Part shown: positions 23,398 to 31,934 of the stretch, piece by piece | How positions within the stretch are numbered: position 1 is the stretch's first letter | How the letters are laid out: each line of letters starts with the position of its first letter | Assembly: GCF_017545445.1 (NCBI RefSeq) | Contig: NZ_JAFWOM010000088.1 | Location: forward strand, 1-43,034 | Direction: 5' to 3' | Origin: Fibrobacter sp. | GTDB lineage: Bacteria; Fibrobacterota; Fibrobacteria; Fibrobacterales; Fibrobacteraceae | Length of the DNA: 43,034 bases | Position numbers and translations under genes: made by a program | The notes under the pieces: generated by a model | Database searches by the model: none | Told to the model about the DNA's origin: nothing | Seen by the model: the letters and a program-made list of their open reading frames with translations, nothing else

Positions 23398-23931
23398 TTA
23401 TTTTTTCCCATACATATCAGCTAATCTATTAAACTGAGCTATCATCAAATTAGATTGTATTTCAACCTTTTTGCATTCAAGTTCAACTTCATTTTTATTC
23501 TCTTTTGTCTTAGCCTTCATATAGGCAGCAAAAGCATCCAGACAGCCAAGTCTCAACTGATACTTTGAACATGTCGTTGACCACAAAACATCAATCTGCT
23601 CTTTCATATCATTCGGCATACTTGAAGGAACCAAGCCGGACAACTTTTGGCAACGTTTCAATTTCCAATTTTCAAGAGCATAAATGGAATCTACTAATTG
23701 TTGCATATCAACTATTTTTGCAACCTTTTGCATGTAAGCATTTTTCGTTACTATAAAAACAGCTTCCTTTTCTGTACCTACAGTATCCACTGATAACAAA
23801 TCAGATACAGTCTTTTTTGCATAATTGAAGCGGGCTTCTTTTTCCTGTTCTTCTTTACTTGGACCGCAAGCAACAAAAGCTAGCAGCAGACCAAGAAATG
23901 CCACAACTTTGATTGTGTTCGTTTTGAGCAT
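23398..23931 (-). CDS. lipoprotein of unknown function inside the pur unit
   Basis: A 177-residue lipoprotein (MLKTNTIKVVAFLGLLLAF, lipobox FVAC with Cys at residue 22). The mature part is helical and charged with four further cysteines (KRCQKL, STTCSKY, RLGCLDA, ELECKKV). No family was recognised. It fits between purD (11-base gap) and purE (14-base gap) on the same strand, so it must be co-transcribed with two purine genes, although nothing in its sequence suggests nucleotide metabolism. Its A+T content is higher than that of the genes on both sides, which suggests insertion into an older purD-purE pair. Confidence 0.78.
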   Translation of the reverse strand: MLKTNTIKVVAFLGLLLAFVACGPSKEEQEKEARFNYAKKTVSDLLSVDTVGTEKEAVFIVTKNAYMQKVAKIVDMQQLVDSIYALENWKLKRCQKLSGLVPSSMPNDMKEQIDVLWSTTCSKYQLRLGCLDAFAAYMKAKTKENKNEVELECKKVEIQSNLMIAQFNRLADMYGKK

Positions 23932-23942
23932 TTTCCCATCTC

Positions 23943-25226
23943 CTATTTTGCGAGTCTTGCAAGGCCTTTCTTACCGATGTCCTTGCGGTAGAACTTGCCT
24001 TCGAACTGAACCTTTTCGGCGGCTTCGTAAGCGATGTCGAGAGCGGCCTGGAGCGTTTCGCCATGGCCCACCACGCCGAACACGCGACCACCGTTGGTCA
24101 CCAGCTTGCCGTCGACCATCTTGGTACCGGCATGGAGCACCTGGGCGCCGTTCTTTTCGGCTTCTTCGATACCCGTGACGACCTTACCCTTTTCGTAGGA
24201 GCCCGGATAGCCGGCGCTGGCGAGCACGACGATAGCGGAGCTGCCCTTCGGAGCCTTCGGAGCACCGAGTTTGGCGAGTTCGCCCTTTTCGGCAGCGTCG
24301 AACAACGCGAGCACATCGCCGTCATAGAGCGGAAGCACAATCTGGCATTCGGGGTCGCCGAGGCGGCAGTTGTATTCCACGACCTTCGGGCCCTTCGCAG
24401 TCACCATAATGCCCACGTAGAGCACGCCCGTGTAAGGCTTGCCTTCGGCGGCCATGCCCTTGAGGGTCGGTTCGATAATCGTCTTTTTCACTTCATCGAG
24501 GAGAGCGTCCGTGACTACCGGAGCCGGGCTGTAGGCGCCCATGCCACCCGTGTTCGGGCCCTTGTCGTCGTCAAAGACGCGCTTGTGGTCCTGGGCGGAG
24601 CTGAGGATCACGTAGTCCTTGCCGTCGCAAACCACGAAGATGGAGGCTTCTTCGCCGTCCATGAATTCTTCAATCACGACCGTCTTGCCGGATTCGCCGA
24701 AGACCGCCTTGTCGCCGAGCATTTCTTCGACCGCGTCGTTCGCTTCCTTGTCGGTCATGCAGACGATGGCGCCCTTGCCCGCAGCGAGGCCCGACGCCTT
24801 CACCACGATCGGAGCCGGGTGCTCGGCGAGGAACTTCTTGGCGGAGGCGAGATCGGTGAAGGTCTCGAAGGCTGCCGTCGGCACGTTGTACTTCTTCATG
24901 ATATCCTTGCTGAAAGCCTTGGAGCCTTCGAGCGCGGCAGCAGCCGCAGTCGGGCCGAAAGCGCGCAGCCCGCGACGACGGAATTCATCCACTACGCCAG
25001 CGACCAGCGGAATTTCGGGGCCGATGACCGCGAGGTCAATCTTTTCGGCTACGGCGAGGTCGGCAATAGCCTTCGGGTCAGCCACATCCACCGGCACGCA
25101 CTTGCCGAGGTTTGCCATGCCCGGGTTGCCCGGAGCGCACACGAGAGTGTCGCACAGCGGCGACTTCTTGACTGCAAGAGCGATGGCATGTTCGCGACCA
25201 CCGCTACCAACGACGAGAATGTTCAT
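23943..25226 (-). CDS. purD: phosphoribosylamine-glycine ligase
   Basis: A 427-residue ATP-grasp enzyme joining phosphoribosylamine and glycine in purine synthesis. The N-terminal MNILVVGSGGREHAIA, the ATP-grasp loop VVKASGLAAGKGAIVC, the metal-binding EFMDGEEASIFVVCDG and EYNCRLGDPECQIVLP, and the C-terminal HAGTKMVDGKLVTNGGRVFGV are all canonical. AAGGA lies eight bases upstream of the ATG. It heads the purD - lipoprotein - purE unit. The upstream gap carries four 12-base tandem repeats at 25333-25380. Confidence 0.95.
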   Translation of the reverse strand: MNILVVGSGGREHAIALAVKKSPLCDTLVCAPGNPGMANLGKCVPVDVADPKAIADLAVAEKIDLAVIGPEIPLVAGVVDEFRRRGLRAFGPTAAAAALEGSKAFSKDIMKKYNVPTAAFETFTDLASAKKFLAEHPAPIVVKASGLAAGKGAIVCMTDKEANDAVEEMLGDKAVFGESGKTVVIEEFMDGEEASIFVVCDGKDYVILSSAQDHKRVFDDDKGPNTGGMGAYSPAPVVTDALLDEVKKTIIEPTLKGMAAEGKPYTGVLYVGIMVTAKGPKVVEYNCRLGDPECQIVLPLYDGDVLALFDAAEKGELAKLGAPKAPKGSSAIVVLASAGYPGSYEKGKVVTGIEEAEKNGAQVLHAGTKMVDGKLVTNGGRVFGVVGHGETLQAALDIAYEAAEKVQFEGKFYRKDIGKKGLARLAK

Positions 25227-25280
25227 ATAGCGTATCCTTTACTGTTACGGAGGATAATGTAGAAAAATGCGGGAAGCGAG

Positions 25281-25310
25281 AAAAAAGCTCTCTTGCGAAA
25301 ATCAAGCTTT
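25281..25310 (-). terminator. probable terminator after the DinD-like gene
   Basis: On the minus strand AAAGCT and AGCTTT pair around a loop that can itself form CTTG/CAAG, followed by a run of T. It lies about 95 bases after the stop. Confidence 0.45.
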
Positions 25311-25332
25311 CACTTTATCGACCATCCAAAAC

Positions 25333-25380
25333 GATTTGACCACCTATTTGATTATCTATTTGATTATCTATTCGATCACC
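25333..25380. repeat. four tandem 12-base repeats upstream of purD
   Basis: GATTTGACCACC, TATTTGATTATC (twice, identical) and TATTCGATCACC stand head to tail in a 48-base block between the DinD-like stop and purD. The spacing of 12 is close to, but not equal to, a DNA turn. It could be a regulator's multimer site or a simple repeat. Confidence 0.6.
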
Positions 25381-25404
25381 TTAAAATCAGCCGTATAACC
25401 ACCA

Positions 25405-26244
25405 TTATTTTTTCGCAATGGCTTTTTTGCGCTCCTGTTTCAACTTTTTGGCACTGATTTTGGGCGTGGGGAGATTTTCAGGCATTGTTCCGCCAAGTTC
25501 AGCAATCGTCTGGCGGACTTTTTTACCTACGGCATAATGTGTTTCGTTTGCCTGCTCCTTCCCCTTGATGTTTTCACGACGGAGTTTGTCGTCAGTCTGG
25601 GTGATGCGGAACAGGTTCGCCGCAAGTTCGGTGGCCCCCATGTGGTCCAAGATCTGTTCGTTTTTCTTGAGTCCCTTGCGCTTGTGAATATCCTTCATTC
25701 CCAACCCGTTGTAAAGTCCCTGGTAACCGCGATTCTGGAACACGGCGTAATCTACGGGAGTTTCAACACCGGCCGCCTTTGCAGAACTGGCAAGGAATTT
25801 GTTGCGAATGGTCACTTCGTCACGAATCGCCAGGCGTTTTTCGTCTTCCGAAAGCTGTGCCGCAGAGTCCGAAATTTCCTTCTGCCGGGTTTTAACAGCA
25901 AAATATGTTTGACCCAGGGCAATCACTTCTTTGCGGGGGTCTCCGTTCATCACAATCAGGTAACAAGCGTAACGGGAAAGCTTGACATCGGCGATTTCAC
26001 GCTGGGCACCTTTAGCGAGGGTTATCATTTTGCCGACGTCGGCAAAATGATCCTCAACATCCAACCCGCTGGCCTCACAGGCGGTTTTTGCACGGACAAT
26101 CGATTCTTGAAAACGGCGCCACTGGGCATATTCAAGAGCCGTTTGCAGCTCCCTTGCATACCAGAATTCAGTTCCATTTTCGTCGGTGTGCTTGATATTC
26201 TCGAACGTCTGCTGAGAATAAGTGACAATTTCTTTTTTAGCCAT
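25405..26244 (-). CDS. DinD-like (BRO-N) DNA-damage-inducible protein
   Basis: A 279-residue protein. Residues about 5-110 are a BRO-N-type domain (TYSQQTFENIKHTDENGTEF, YARELQTALEYAQWRRFQES, VKLSRYACYLIVMNGDPRKE), and the C-terminal half (YAVFQNRGYQGLYNGLGMKD, LDHMGATELAANLFRITQTD, KVRQTIAELGGTMPENLP) is that of DinD. E. coli DinD is part of the SOS regulon and has been reported to inhibit RecA filaments; a similar role here is by homology. The ATG at 26244 has a perfect AGGAGG seven bases upstream; the longer frame to 26322 is not needed. No LexA-type site was recognised. It marks the left end of the defence island. Confidence 0.9.
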   Translation of the reverse strand: MAKKEIVTYSQQTFENIKHTDENGTEFWYARELQTALEYAQWRRFQESIVRAKTACEASGLDVEDHFADVGKMITLAKGAQREIADVKLSRYACYLIVMNGDPRKEVIALGQTYFAVKTRQKEISDSAAQLSEDEKRLAIRDEVTIRNKFLASSAKAAGVETPVDYAVFQNRGYQGLYNGLGMKDIHKRKGLKKNEQILDHMGATELAANLFRITQTDDKLRRENIKGKEQANETHYAVGKKVRQTIAELGGTMPENLPTPKISAKKLKQERKKAIAKK

Positions 26245-26300
26245 AGGGCCTCCTGTGTTTGTTGTTTTTACTAGGAACGCCCTTGCAATACGGCAAAGCC

Positions 26301-26344
26301 AAATAAAGCAAAAGCGCATCATTCCTTTCTACGGAATGACGCGC
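26301..26344 (-). terminator. rho-independent terminator after the SIR2-like gene
   Basis: GCGCATCATTCC and GGAATGACGCGC (26314-26325 and 26333-26344) form a 12-base stem with one mismatch. On the minus strand it is followed by TTTTGCTTTATTT. It lies about 100 bases after the SIR2-like stop. Confidence 0.65.
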
Positions 26345-26440
26345 TGGGATGTAATGTACCTAATATTTGAAAAACCGGCAAGAGGGGCAAGAAAATTTTA
26401 CAAAGGGTATTCCTTAACTTGCCTATATCTTATAAACTCT

Positions 26441-27766
26441 TCACGCAAGCGTATAATAATCAAGAATCAAGTCAACCGCACTTGCGTCCTTGAGGATTCG
26501 ATTTTCGAAGTGTATTCGACTTATTTTTGCTAGACTATTCGCTATTCTTTCTTGCTTTTCATATTCCCGTTGATACATAGCATCCGACATAAGACCTGTG
26601 CGTTGAACTTCTATCTCGGGCATTGGCTCGGGTTCGTTTCTTTTTTCAAAGTCCTTGAGATCCAAATACGTCGAAATCCTTAGACGGTTCTGAGAAGACA
26701 AGCCCATGGCCGTTGCATAGACTTTTGCTTTTCGAATAATCTCAGCACCACGAGGAATCCCTATAGATTCCAGATTATCCGGAATATAAGAGAATCCCAT
26801 GAAATATACTCTCTGTGCATTTTTCAGGAATCTTTGATACTTTTCTTTTTCGGATTCATCGCGATTCTGGCGCTTTTCCCAGACCGTTTCCATCCTCTTG
26901 GCAATTTCTTGATACTTGCCATTTTCTACAGCACCAAAGGGAATTTCCTCAAGAGAGCCGATAAAGCCATTGACATGGTGTATTTGCATTTCTTTTATGA
27001 AGGCATGAGCATCAGCATCTGCATATTGCTTGTCCGATGTCAGATACAAGAAGATGCAATATTCCAAGACGCGGTCATAATTAAAGGTAAGGAACACTGT
27101 TTGTTTTAAGATTTCTTCCCAATTATCTTGTTGGTCTATCAGAGAAAGCAAATGCTGAATCCAGTCAATGTTGCCAAGCCAAATCTTTTTTGAAATTCTT
27201 TTACCATCTTCGTAAGCAAATTGTTTTTCCGATTCCCGTTCCGCAACAAGAATCTCTCTAGCGATAAGCCGCTTTCCAAAGTCAGCCTCTTCTGCTTTCT
27301 CTTGGTTAAGACGATTCTTTAAGAATTCATCTGTCGAAACCATCATTGAATGGCGAATACTTTGGGCAAAGAGAATTATTGTTTCATGTATCTTGTTAGA
27401 AATCTTAGCTTCAATACTATCAGCGACATAACTGTATTGCCCACCAGCCTTTCTTAAGTTGGCGTATTCTTGATATTTTCCAAAAAGTTCATAGTACAAA
27501 TCAAATAGGTAAGAAGGAGGGCGGAACGATGGACTGTCTACGTTATTATCTCCGTAATTAAAATCCTTCAACTTCTGCATCAGCATAGCGCCCGTAGGAA
27601 ATCCGTACGGGACACTGCAACCGGCACCTATGATAAAAACATCTGACATCATTTTTTCGCCACTTTTATCGCCGTTTTCGGCGTTTATCGCCACTTTTTC
27701 GCCATATTTATCGCCATTTTCGGGATTTATCGCCGTTTTATCGCCACTTTTTAAGTTTATCGCCAT
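26441..27766 (-). CDS. SIR2-like NAD-binding defence protein
   Basis: A 441-residue protein whose core begins at residue 40: MSDVFIIGAGCSVPYGFPTG has the GAG.S...G.P pattern of SIR2 folds. The later LTFNYDRVLEY (conserved Asn) and IHHVNGFIGSL (conserved His) complete the NAD site. SIR2-like proteins in defence islands typically hydrolyse NAD on phage infection (as in Thoeris, DSR and pAgo systems); this role is inference from family and place. The ATG at 27766 follows directly on the stop of a nine-codon leader frame with a good Shine-Dalgarno. The core could start at 27652 or 27649, but neither has a ribosome site. Residues 1-38 are encoded by GGCGATAAA repeats. No nuclease or STALD partner adjoins it. 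Confidence 0.85.
   Translation of the reverse strand: MAINLKSGDKTAINPENGDKYGEKVAINAENGDKSGEKMMSDVFIIGAGCSVPYGFPTGAMLMQKLKDFNYGDNNVDSPSFRPPSYLFDLYYELFGKYQEYANLRKAGGQYSYVADSIEAKISNKIHETIILFAQSIRHSMMVSTDEFLKNRLNQEKAEEADFGKRLIAREILVAERESEKQFAYEDGKRISKKIWLGNIDWIQHLLSLIDQQDNWEEILKQTVFLTFNYDRVLEYCIFLYLTSDKQYADADAHAFIKEMQIHHVNGFIGSLEEIPFGAVENGKYQEIAKRMETVWEKRQNRDESEKEKYQRFLKNAQRVYFMGFSYIPDNLESIGIPRGAEIIRKAKVYATAMGLSSQNRLRISTYLDLKDFEKRNEPEPMPEIEVQRTGLMSDAMYQREYEKQERIANSLAKISRIHFENRILKDASAVDLILDYYTLA
27665..27764. repeat. GGCGATAAA iteron-like repeats at the start of the SIR2-like gene
   Basis: The nonamer TTTATCGCC (GGCGATAAA on the minus strand) occurs six times, starting at 27665, 27684, 27707, 27726, 27737 and 27756. 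Spacings are 19, 23, 19, 11 and 19 bases. In the coding frame copies are read both as GDK and as AIN, so the DNA rather than the peptide is repeated. Confidence 0.75.
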
Positions 27767-27793
27767 TCAATCTTGCTGTAAAGACATTCGCAT
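27767..27793 (-). CDS. nine-codon leader frame coupled to the SIR2-like gene
   Basis: Minus-strand ATG at 27793, with AGAGGAAA just upstream, encodes MRMSLQQD and ends in TGA at 27767; the ATG of the SIR2-like gene follows at once (TGAATG). The SIR2-like gene has no good ribosome site of its own, so translation restart from this small frame is plausible. It could also be coincidence. Confidence 0.35.
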   Translation of the reverse strand: MRMSLQQD

Positions 27794-27883
27794 TTTCCTC
27801 TTGTCCTTAAAGTAAATCCGTCATCCTGTTAAATATACATTCTTACAAAGACATAAATTGACATTTTGAGTTTTTATTTGGAA

Positions 27884-27960
27884 GGGGAAAGCTTTCCCCT
27901 CGCTGCAACCGCCTTCGGCGTTTTCCGCCACCCCTTCTCCTAGGGGCTCTGCCCCTAAAA
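27884..27960. repeat. palindromic intergenic repeat (GGGGAAAGCTTTCCCC type)
   Basis: A perfect 16-base palindrome at 27884-27899 is followed by a GCCTTCGGCG hairpin-like segment and by AGGGGC-TCT-GCCCCT at 27942-27955. A related palindrome is at about 11935-11950. It lies in the gap between the SIR2-like gene and the STAND gene and may act as a 3' structure for the latter, but no T-run follows on the minus strand. Confidence 0.55.
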
Positions 27961-27977
27961 CCCATTCTCAATTAAAA

Positions 27978-30900
27978 TCATTCACCTCTTTGAACTTTCG
28001 CTCTTTCTTCTTCATCTTTCAATTCATAACGAGCAATCTCTAAACGGCTTTCCCAATAATCCTTTCGTGCCGTAAGCGATTCTCCTTTAAGCATATATTC
28101 ATAATGATCGACATTTTCAAAAAAAACTTTAGCGACTTCACCAACGACACTAGATGAGAAAATTCCTTCATGCCAATCTAAATCCGACCAAAAAGATTGT
28201 TTTTCTTTATCAGAGAGCCTTCTTGCATATATACACACTTCTGCGGCGATTTCCAGCCATGCAGAAGTGTCATCTTTAAGATAACTCGCAATACTAGCAT
28301 AAGTATGGCGTTCATCATCATTTTTTGCCGTTTTAAACTTTTCAACAACAATTTGTCCAACACATTTATTTTCTGGGTCTAATAACGCAATATCTTTCTT
28401 TATTCTACTTGATTGCCAACTCAAAATCAAATCGATAATATTTGCAAAAGCATTTCGCTCATTCTCATCGAAATTTGATTTTACAAAATAGGTTAAAGAG
28501 AAATCATGCGATAAATGATAACCCCGGTCTTTTCTGAAAAGAAATACACTATAAAGCCACTGTATATTTTTTCGTGAAAAAAACAAAGATTTTTGTTTTT
28601 CCAAATGAGGGATTTCATTAGCAAAGGAATCGAGTTTCTCTGTTCGTGCTATTTTTTCTATAATCCAATTTGAGGCAAACTCATTCCATTCAAATGAATT
28701 TTGGGACCATCCGGATGCGGATGCGTATGCATCATTTAGCAATCTTCCCAAAAAAATTTTTTTATTAAGATCAGACCATTTTGACCATAATGAGTCTATT
28801 TCATATAGGAAATCCTGAGGCATATTTAGTGTAAATCGACTCATCAATAGCACATATTTGTTTATGTCTTTATCCAAAACTGTTTCTTTGACTAAATTAT
28901 ATGTATTTATGCAAAAAAATCGCTTTTCTCCTAAGCAGGATGATAAAACATCCAAAATATCTAGCCCCTGCTTTAAAAATATTCTTATAAATATTATCGC
29001 ACTATCAACATCGTCCTGGTTGCTCACGATTCCATTTATCACAGACAGATAAAATTGTTCAAAAATTTTATTTAATGACCTTTGAGCAAGTTGTTGTGTT
29101 ATAGATATAATAAAGTCCTTGTTTTGCAAAGATTGTCCATATTCAAAAGCAATGTTATTTATTCGATAAAAGTCATGAGTTGTATAAAAAGCCAATTTAT
29201 CAACAAAGGCGATGACTTGTTTTTCCTCTTTATCAAAAAGATGTTTTTTTATTAAATCCGTTCTAACTTCTTTTTCGTTTTCGTCATACGGCATGTTTAT
29301 ATAAGACAAAACATCTTCATCAGTTTTATTCAAACAGTAAGCCGCTTCACATTTCTTTGCAAGTTCCCAAGAATCATACTCTTTGCCATATTCTAATAGC
29401 CAACTCCAGATAACCTCTCGCATATGGTTTCTTATTTTGGGATTCAACCCTTGCCCCGAAGAAATGAATAAAGCAGTCCATTGGAGTTGTTTTGATATAA
29501 ACTCTTCTTTAATTTTTTTAGTATCTTGATCTAGATAATATGATGGATAGTGCAAAACTTCATGAAAGATTTTTCCATAGCAGTCAACAAAAACACTCGT
29601 TAGTTCCTCTGGCAAAATCTTTTTTTCAAGGATGTTTTGAATTCTTTTTACCCATTTGAACGAGTCAGATATTGTATCTAATCTAAGGTAACCTTGCCGA
29701 AATGATAATGTTCCGTTAAAACATACCCCTGTATTGTATTTTGTAGTAAAACATCCATCAAGAAAACATTTTAATATAGAGTAATCAATATTGTCAAAAT
29801 TGTCATTTTTAATTACTTCAAAATAATCGGACAATATTTCATCTACATTCTCTTTGTAAACGGATCTCAAATCACCTTCAAAGATGGAATGCAAAATACT
29901 TTCCAAACTTTGGTTTTCTACAACAGATAAATGCCCCGTTTTACATAAAATTAAAATATTTTCCAAGCACAACTGCCTAGAGCAAAAATCTTCACAGTAA
30001 TACAAACAATTCTGCAATATGTCTCTAATTTTGATATAACAGATCCACAAGCTGTTATAAACATCTTTTTTTGCCGGATATTCGGATAATTGTGCGTGGA
30101 TAATTTCAAGAGCTTCTCTTGTTTTACTAGCACACAATTTTGCCACCAAATCCCATAATTGCCGATGATCATCAATATCGGACGTCTCGAATTTTTTCTT
30201 TAACGAGTCAGTAAAAGAGCCTAATACATCTACAGGCTCTTTTCCTGAAATAGTATTTTCAATATGACTTAACGATTCTACAACTGCATCTGGATACGGA
30301 ATATCATTGTGGATTAAGCCGTCAATGACTTCCTCGCCCCAATTTGAAAGTTTTTGATTGAAAAGTAGCCTTTCTTTTAAAATATACTCGCGAATTACAT
30401 CAGGACAAATAGAATATGTTTTATTTTCATATCCATAATTTTGCATCAAACCATTTTTGGTCATAACTTGAAATAACTTTTCAAGTTTGGGTTTGTCAAC
30501 ACTTGCCTTTAAGCATATAAAGTCAATTACTTTTTCCTGCTTTAATGAAATTGCTCTATATAACGAACACCATCTTAAAACAGAATCATACTGTTCATTT
30601 GAAATAAAGTTATAATCCAAATTAGGAATGATAGATTCTGTATATTTTTCATATAGTGCAGCCGCATTTTTTTCAAATTCTTCCCCAATAGAGCCGTTGT
30701 TTTGTAGAATTGATTTTAACGTTAAACAAATCCACAACGGGATTCCTTGAGAAGTTTCGCAAATGTTATGAGCCGCCCTTTCCTTGTCTTCAAATTTTAT
30801 TTTACGTGAAGTTTCAACGACATCAAGTAATCGTTCTGTAAATAGTTTTCGATTTTGATAATTTAACCTTGAAAGGCTGCAAGTATCCTTTCTGATCGAT

Positions 30901-31799
30901 TCATACCTTGGAAGATTTAATTCTTTAATTGTTTGCGCATCGGCATTTCTTTCTGAAAAGACAACTTTCCAATTTTTAGCTTCATTGGCAAGGACTGCAA
31001 CAAGCATTCTCAAAAGATTTATATCATTTAGTTCGTCAATAAATAAAATTGAAGGATGCTCAAAAACAAGTCTTTTTGTCCATGACGAAGATATTTTCAT
31101 AACCTGCGGCATGCCGAAAAATACATTTCGATCATTTCGGTTAACGCGCTTAGCACATTCCAATAGAAAACGACTTTTGCCCATTCCTCCTGGTCCAGAA
31201 ATCGCCCAAACTTTTTTATTTGAATTTAGAAATTCGTCAAATTTTCGTAATTCGTTGTTTCTTCCGACACATTCAACATCGTAGGATTCGGGCAAATAGC
31301 TATTTCGATTGTTTTCATGAAATTCTTGTTCTTGCAGAAAGCATCTAACTTCGTCATCAATATATTCTTTTTTGACTTCGGGATGTTTTTCTAAAAGTGT
31401 CCAAATAGCAGGCCAATTCCGTAATTCAATTTCTAATCCATGACAGTCGCTATTCTTTATAGACTCTTCCCATTTTTGCATGTCATTAGGGTTTTCTTCG
31501 ATATTTGTAAAAAGAACCCATTTTTTTACAGATTTCCAATATTCAAGGGTTTCCTTATATTCTCCTATTTTTCCCATTTCACTTTGCAAATCCGCTATAC
31601 ATTTGCTAATAGAGGGATTTTCATGATACTTAGCTTGATAAACAATTTGGCCATTTCCACTAATCGCATCAATACCATTATCCTTTCCCGGACGCGAAAA
31701 CGCTTTGACTTGATAATCTTCATGCAATAACAGCATTTGCATCATAGATTCCCATGATGTTCCATTAAACCTTGTATTGTATCGTGAGAATTTTGACAT
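27978..31799 (-). CDS. Avs-like STAND NTPase with Mrr-like nuclease domain
   Basis: A 1273-residue protein. Residues about 10-130 form a PD-(D/E)XK domain of the Mrr type (GKDNGIDAISGNGQIVYQAK holds D44 and the Q-x-K at 55-57). A P-loop follows with Walker A ISGPGGMGKS (200-209) and Walker B SILFIDELND (250-259). The last 800 residues are helical and TPR-like without clear motifs. This order of nuclease, STAND ATPase and repeat sensor is that of Avs antiphage proteins, which detect phage terminase or portal and then cut DNA; I recall Mrr-like effectors in the Avs4 group. The target cannot be read from sequence. I chose the ATG at 31799; a GTG at 31835 adds 12 residues. A 9-base inverted repeat overlaps the start region. 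Confidence 0.85.
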   Translation of the reverse strand: MSKFSRYNTRFNGTSWESMMQMLLLHEDYQVKAFSRPGKDNGIDAISGNGQIVYQAKYHENPSISKCIADLQSEMGKIGEYKETLEYWKSVKKWVLFTNIEENPNDMQKWEESIKNSDCHGLEIELRNWPAIWTLLEKHPEVKKEYIDDEVRCFLQEQEFHENNRNSYLPESYDVECVGRNNELRKFDEFLNSNKKVWAISGPGGMGKSRFLLECAKRVNRNDRNVFFGMPQVMKISSSWTKRLVFEHPSILFIDELNDINLLRMLVAVLANEAKNWKVVFSERNADAQTIKELNLPRYESIRKDTCSLSRLNYQNRKLFTERLLDVVETSRKIKFEDKERAAHNICETSQGIPLWICLTLKSILQNNGSIGEEFEKNAAALYEKYTESIIPNLDYNFISNEQYDSVLRWCSLYRAISLKQEKVIDFICLKASVDKPKLEKLFQVMTKNGLMQNYGYENKTYSICPDVIREYILKERLLFNQKLSNWGEEVIDGLIHNDIPYPDAVVESLSHIENTISGKEPVDVLGSFTDSLKKKFETSDIDDHRQLWDLVAKLCASKTREALEIIHAQLSEYPAKKDVYNSLWICYIKIRDILQNCLYYCEDFCSRQLCLENILILCKTGHLSVVENQSLESILHSIFEGDLRSVYKENVDEILSDYFEVIKNDNFDNIDYSILKCFLDGCFTTKYNTGVCFNGTLSFRQGYLRLDTISDSFKWVKRIQNILEKKILPEELTSVFVDCYGKIFHEVLHYPSYYLDQDTKKIKEEFISKQLQWTALFISSGQGLNPKIRNHMREVIWSWLLEYGKEYDSWELAKKCEAAYCLNKTDEDVLSYINMPYDENEKEVRTDLIKKHLFDKEEKQVIAFVDKLAFYTTHDFYRINNIAFEYGQSLQNKDFIISITQQLAQRSLNKIFEQFYLSVINGIVSNQDDVDSAIIFIRIFLKQGLDILDVLSSCLGEKRFFCINTYNLVKETVLDKDINKYVLLMSRFTLNMPQDFLYEIDSLWSKWSDLNKKIFLGRLLNDAYASASGWSQNSFEWNEFASNWIIEKIARTEKLDSFANEIPHLEKQKSLFFSRKNIQWLYSVFLFRKDRGYHLSHDFSLTYFVKSNFDENERNAFANIIDLILSWQSSRIKKDIALLDPENKCVGQIVVEKFKTAKNDDERHTYASIASYLKDDTSAWLEIAAEVCIYARRLSDKEKQSFWSDLDWHEGIFSSSVVGEVAKVFFENVDHYEYMLKGESLTARKDYWESRLEIARYELKDEEERAKVQRGE

Positions 31800-31819
31800 A
31801 TCGGACCATCTTACAAAAA

Positions 31820-31848
31820 AAAGTGAACTTTGCACATTTGTTCACTTT
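31820..31848. promoter_or_regulatory. operator-like inverted repeat before the STAND gene
   Basis: AAAGTGAAC (31820-31828) and GTTCACTTT (31840-31848) form perfect 9-base arms around 11 bases, so arm centres are 20 bases apart, about two helical turns. It lies 21-49 bases upstream of the ATG at 31799 in the only sizeable gap before it, and so is likely a repressor or activator site. No linked regulator gene is evident apart from the retron wHTH protein. Confidence 0.6.
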
Positions 31849-31934
31849 CAAATATAAGTTCTCACATATTAGTTGTCAATAGGGCAAAAACTTCTATATA
31901 TCGAATAAGGCTATTTTAAATAGTTGTCTCAAAT

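Noticed and set aside
24063..25262. 399-residue frame antisense to purD
   Set aside because: Shadow of purD; no motif and no plausible ribosome site.
27665..27764. CRISPR array from the repeated TTTATCGCC
   Set aside because: The repeated unit is nine bases with 2-14 base gaps, far below CRISPR repeat and spacer sizes, and no cas gene is present.
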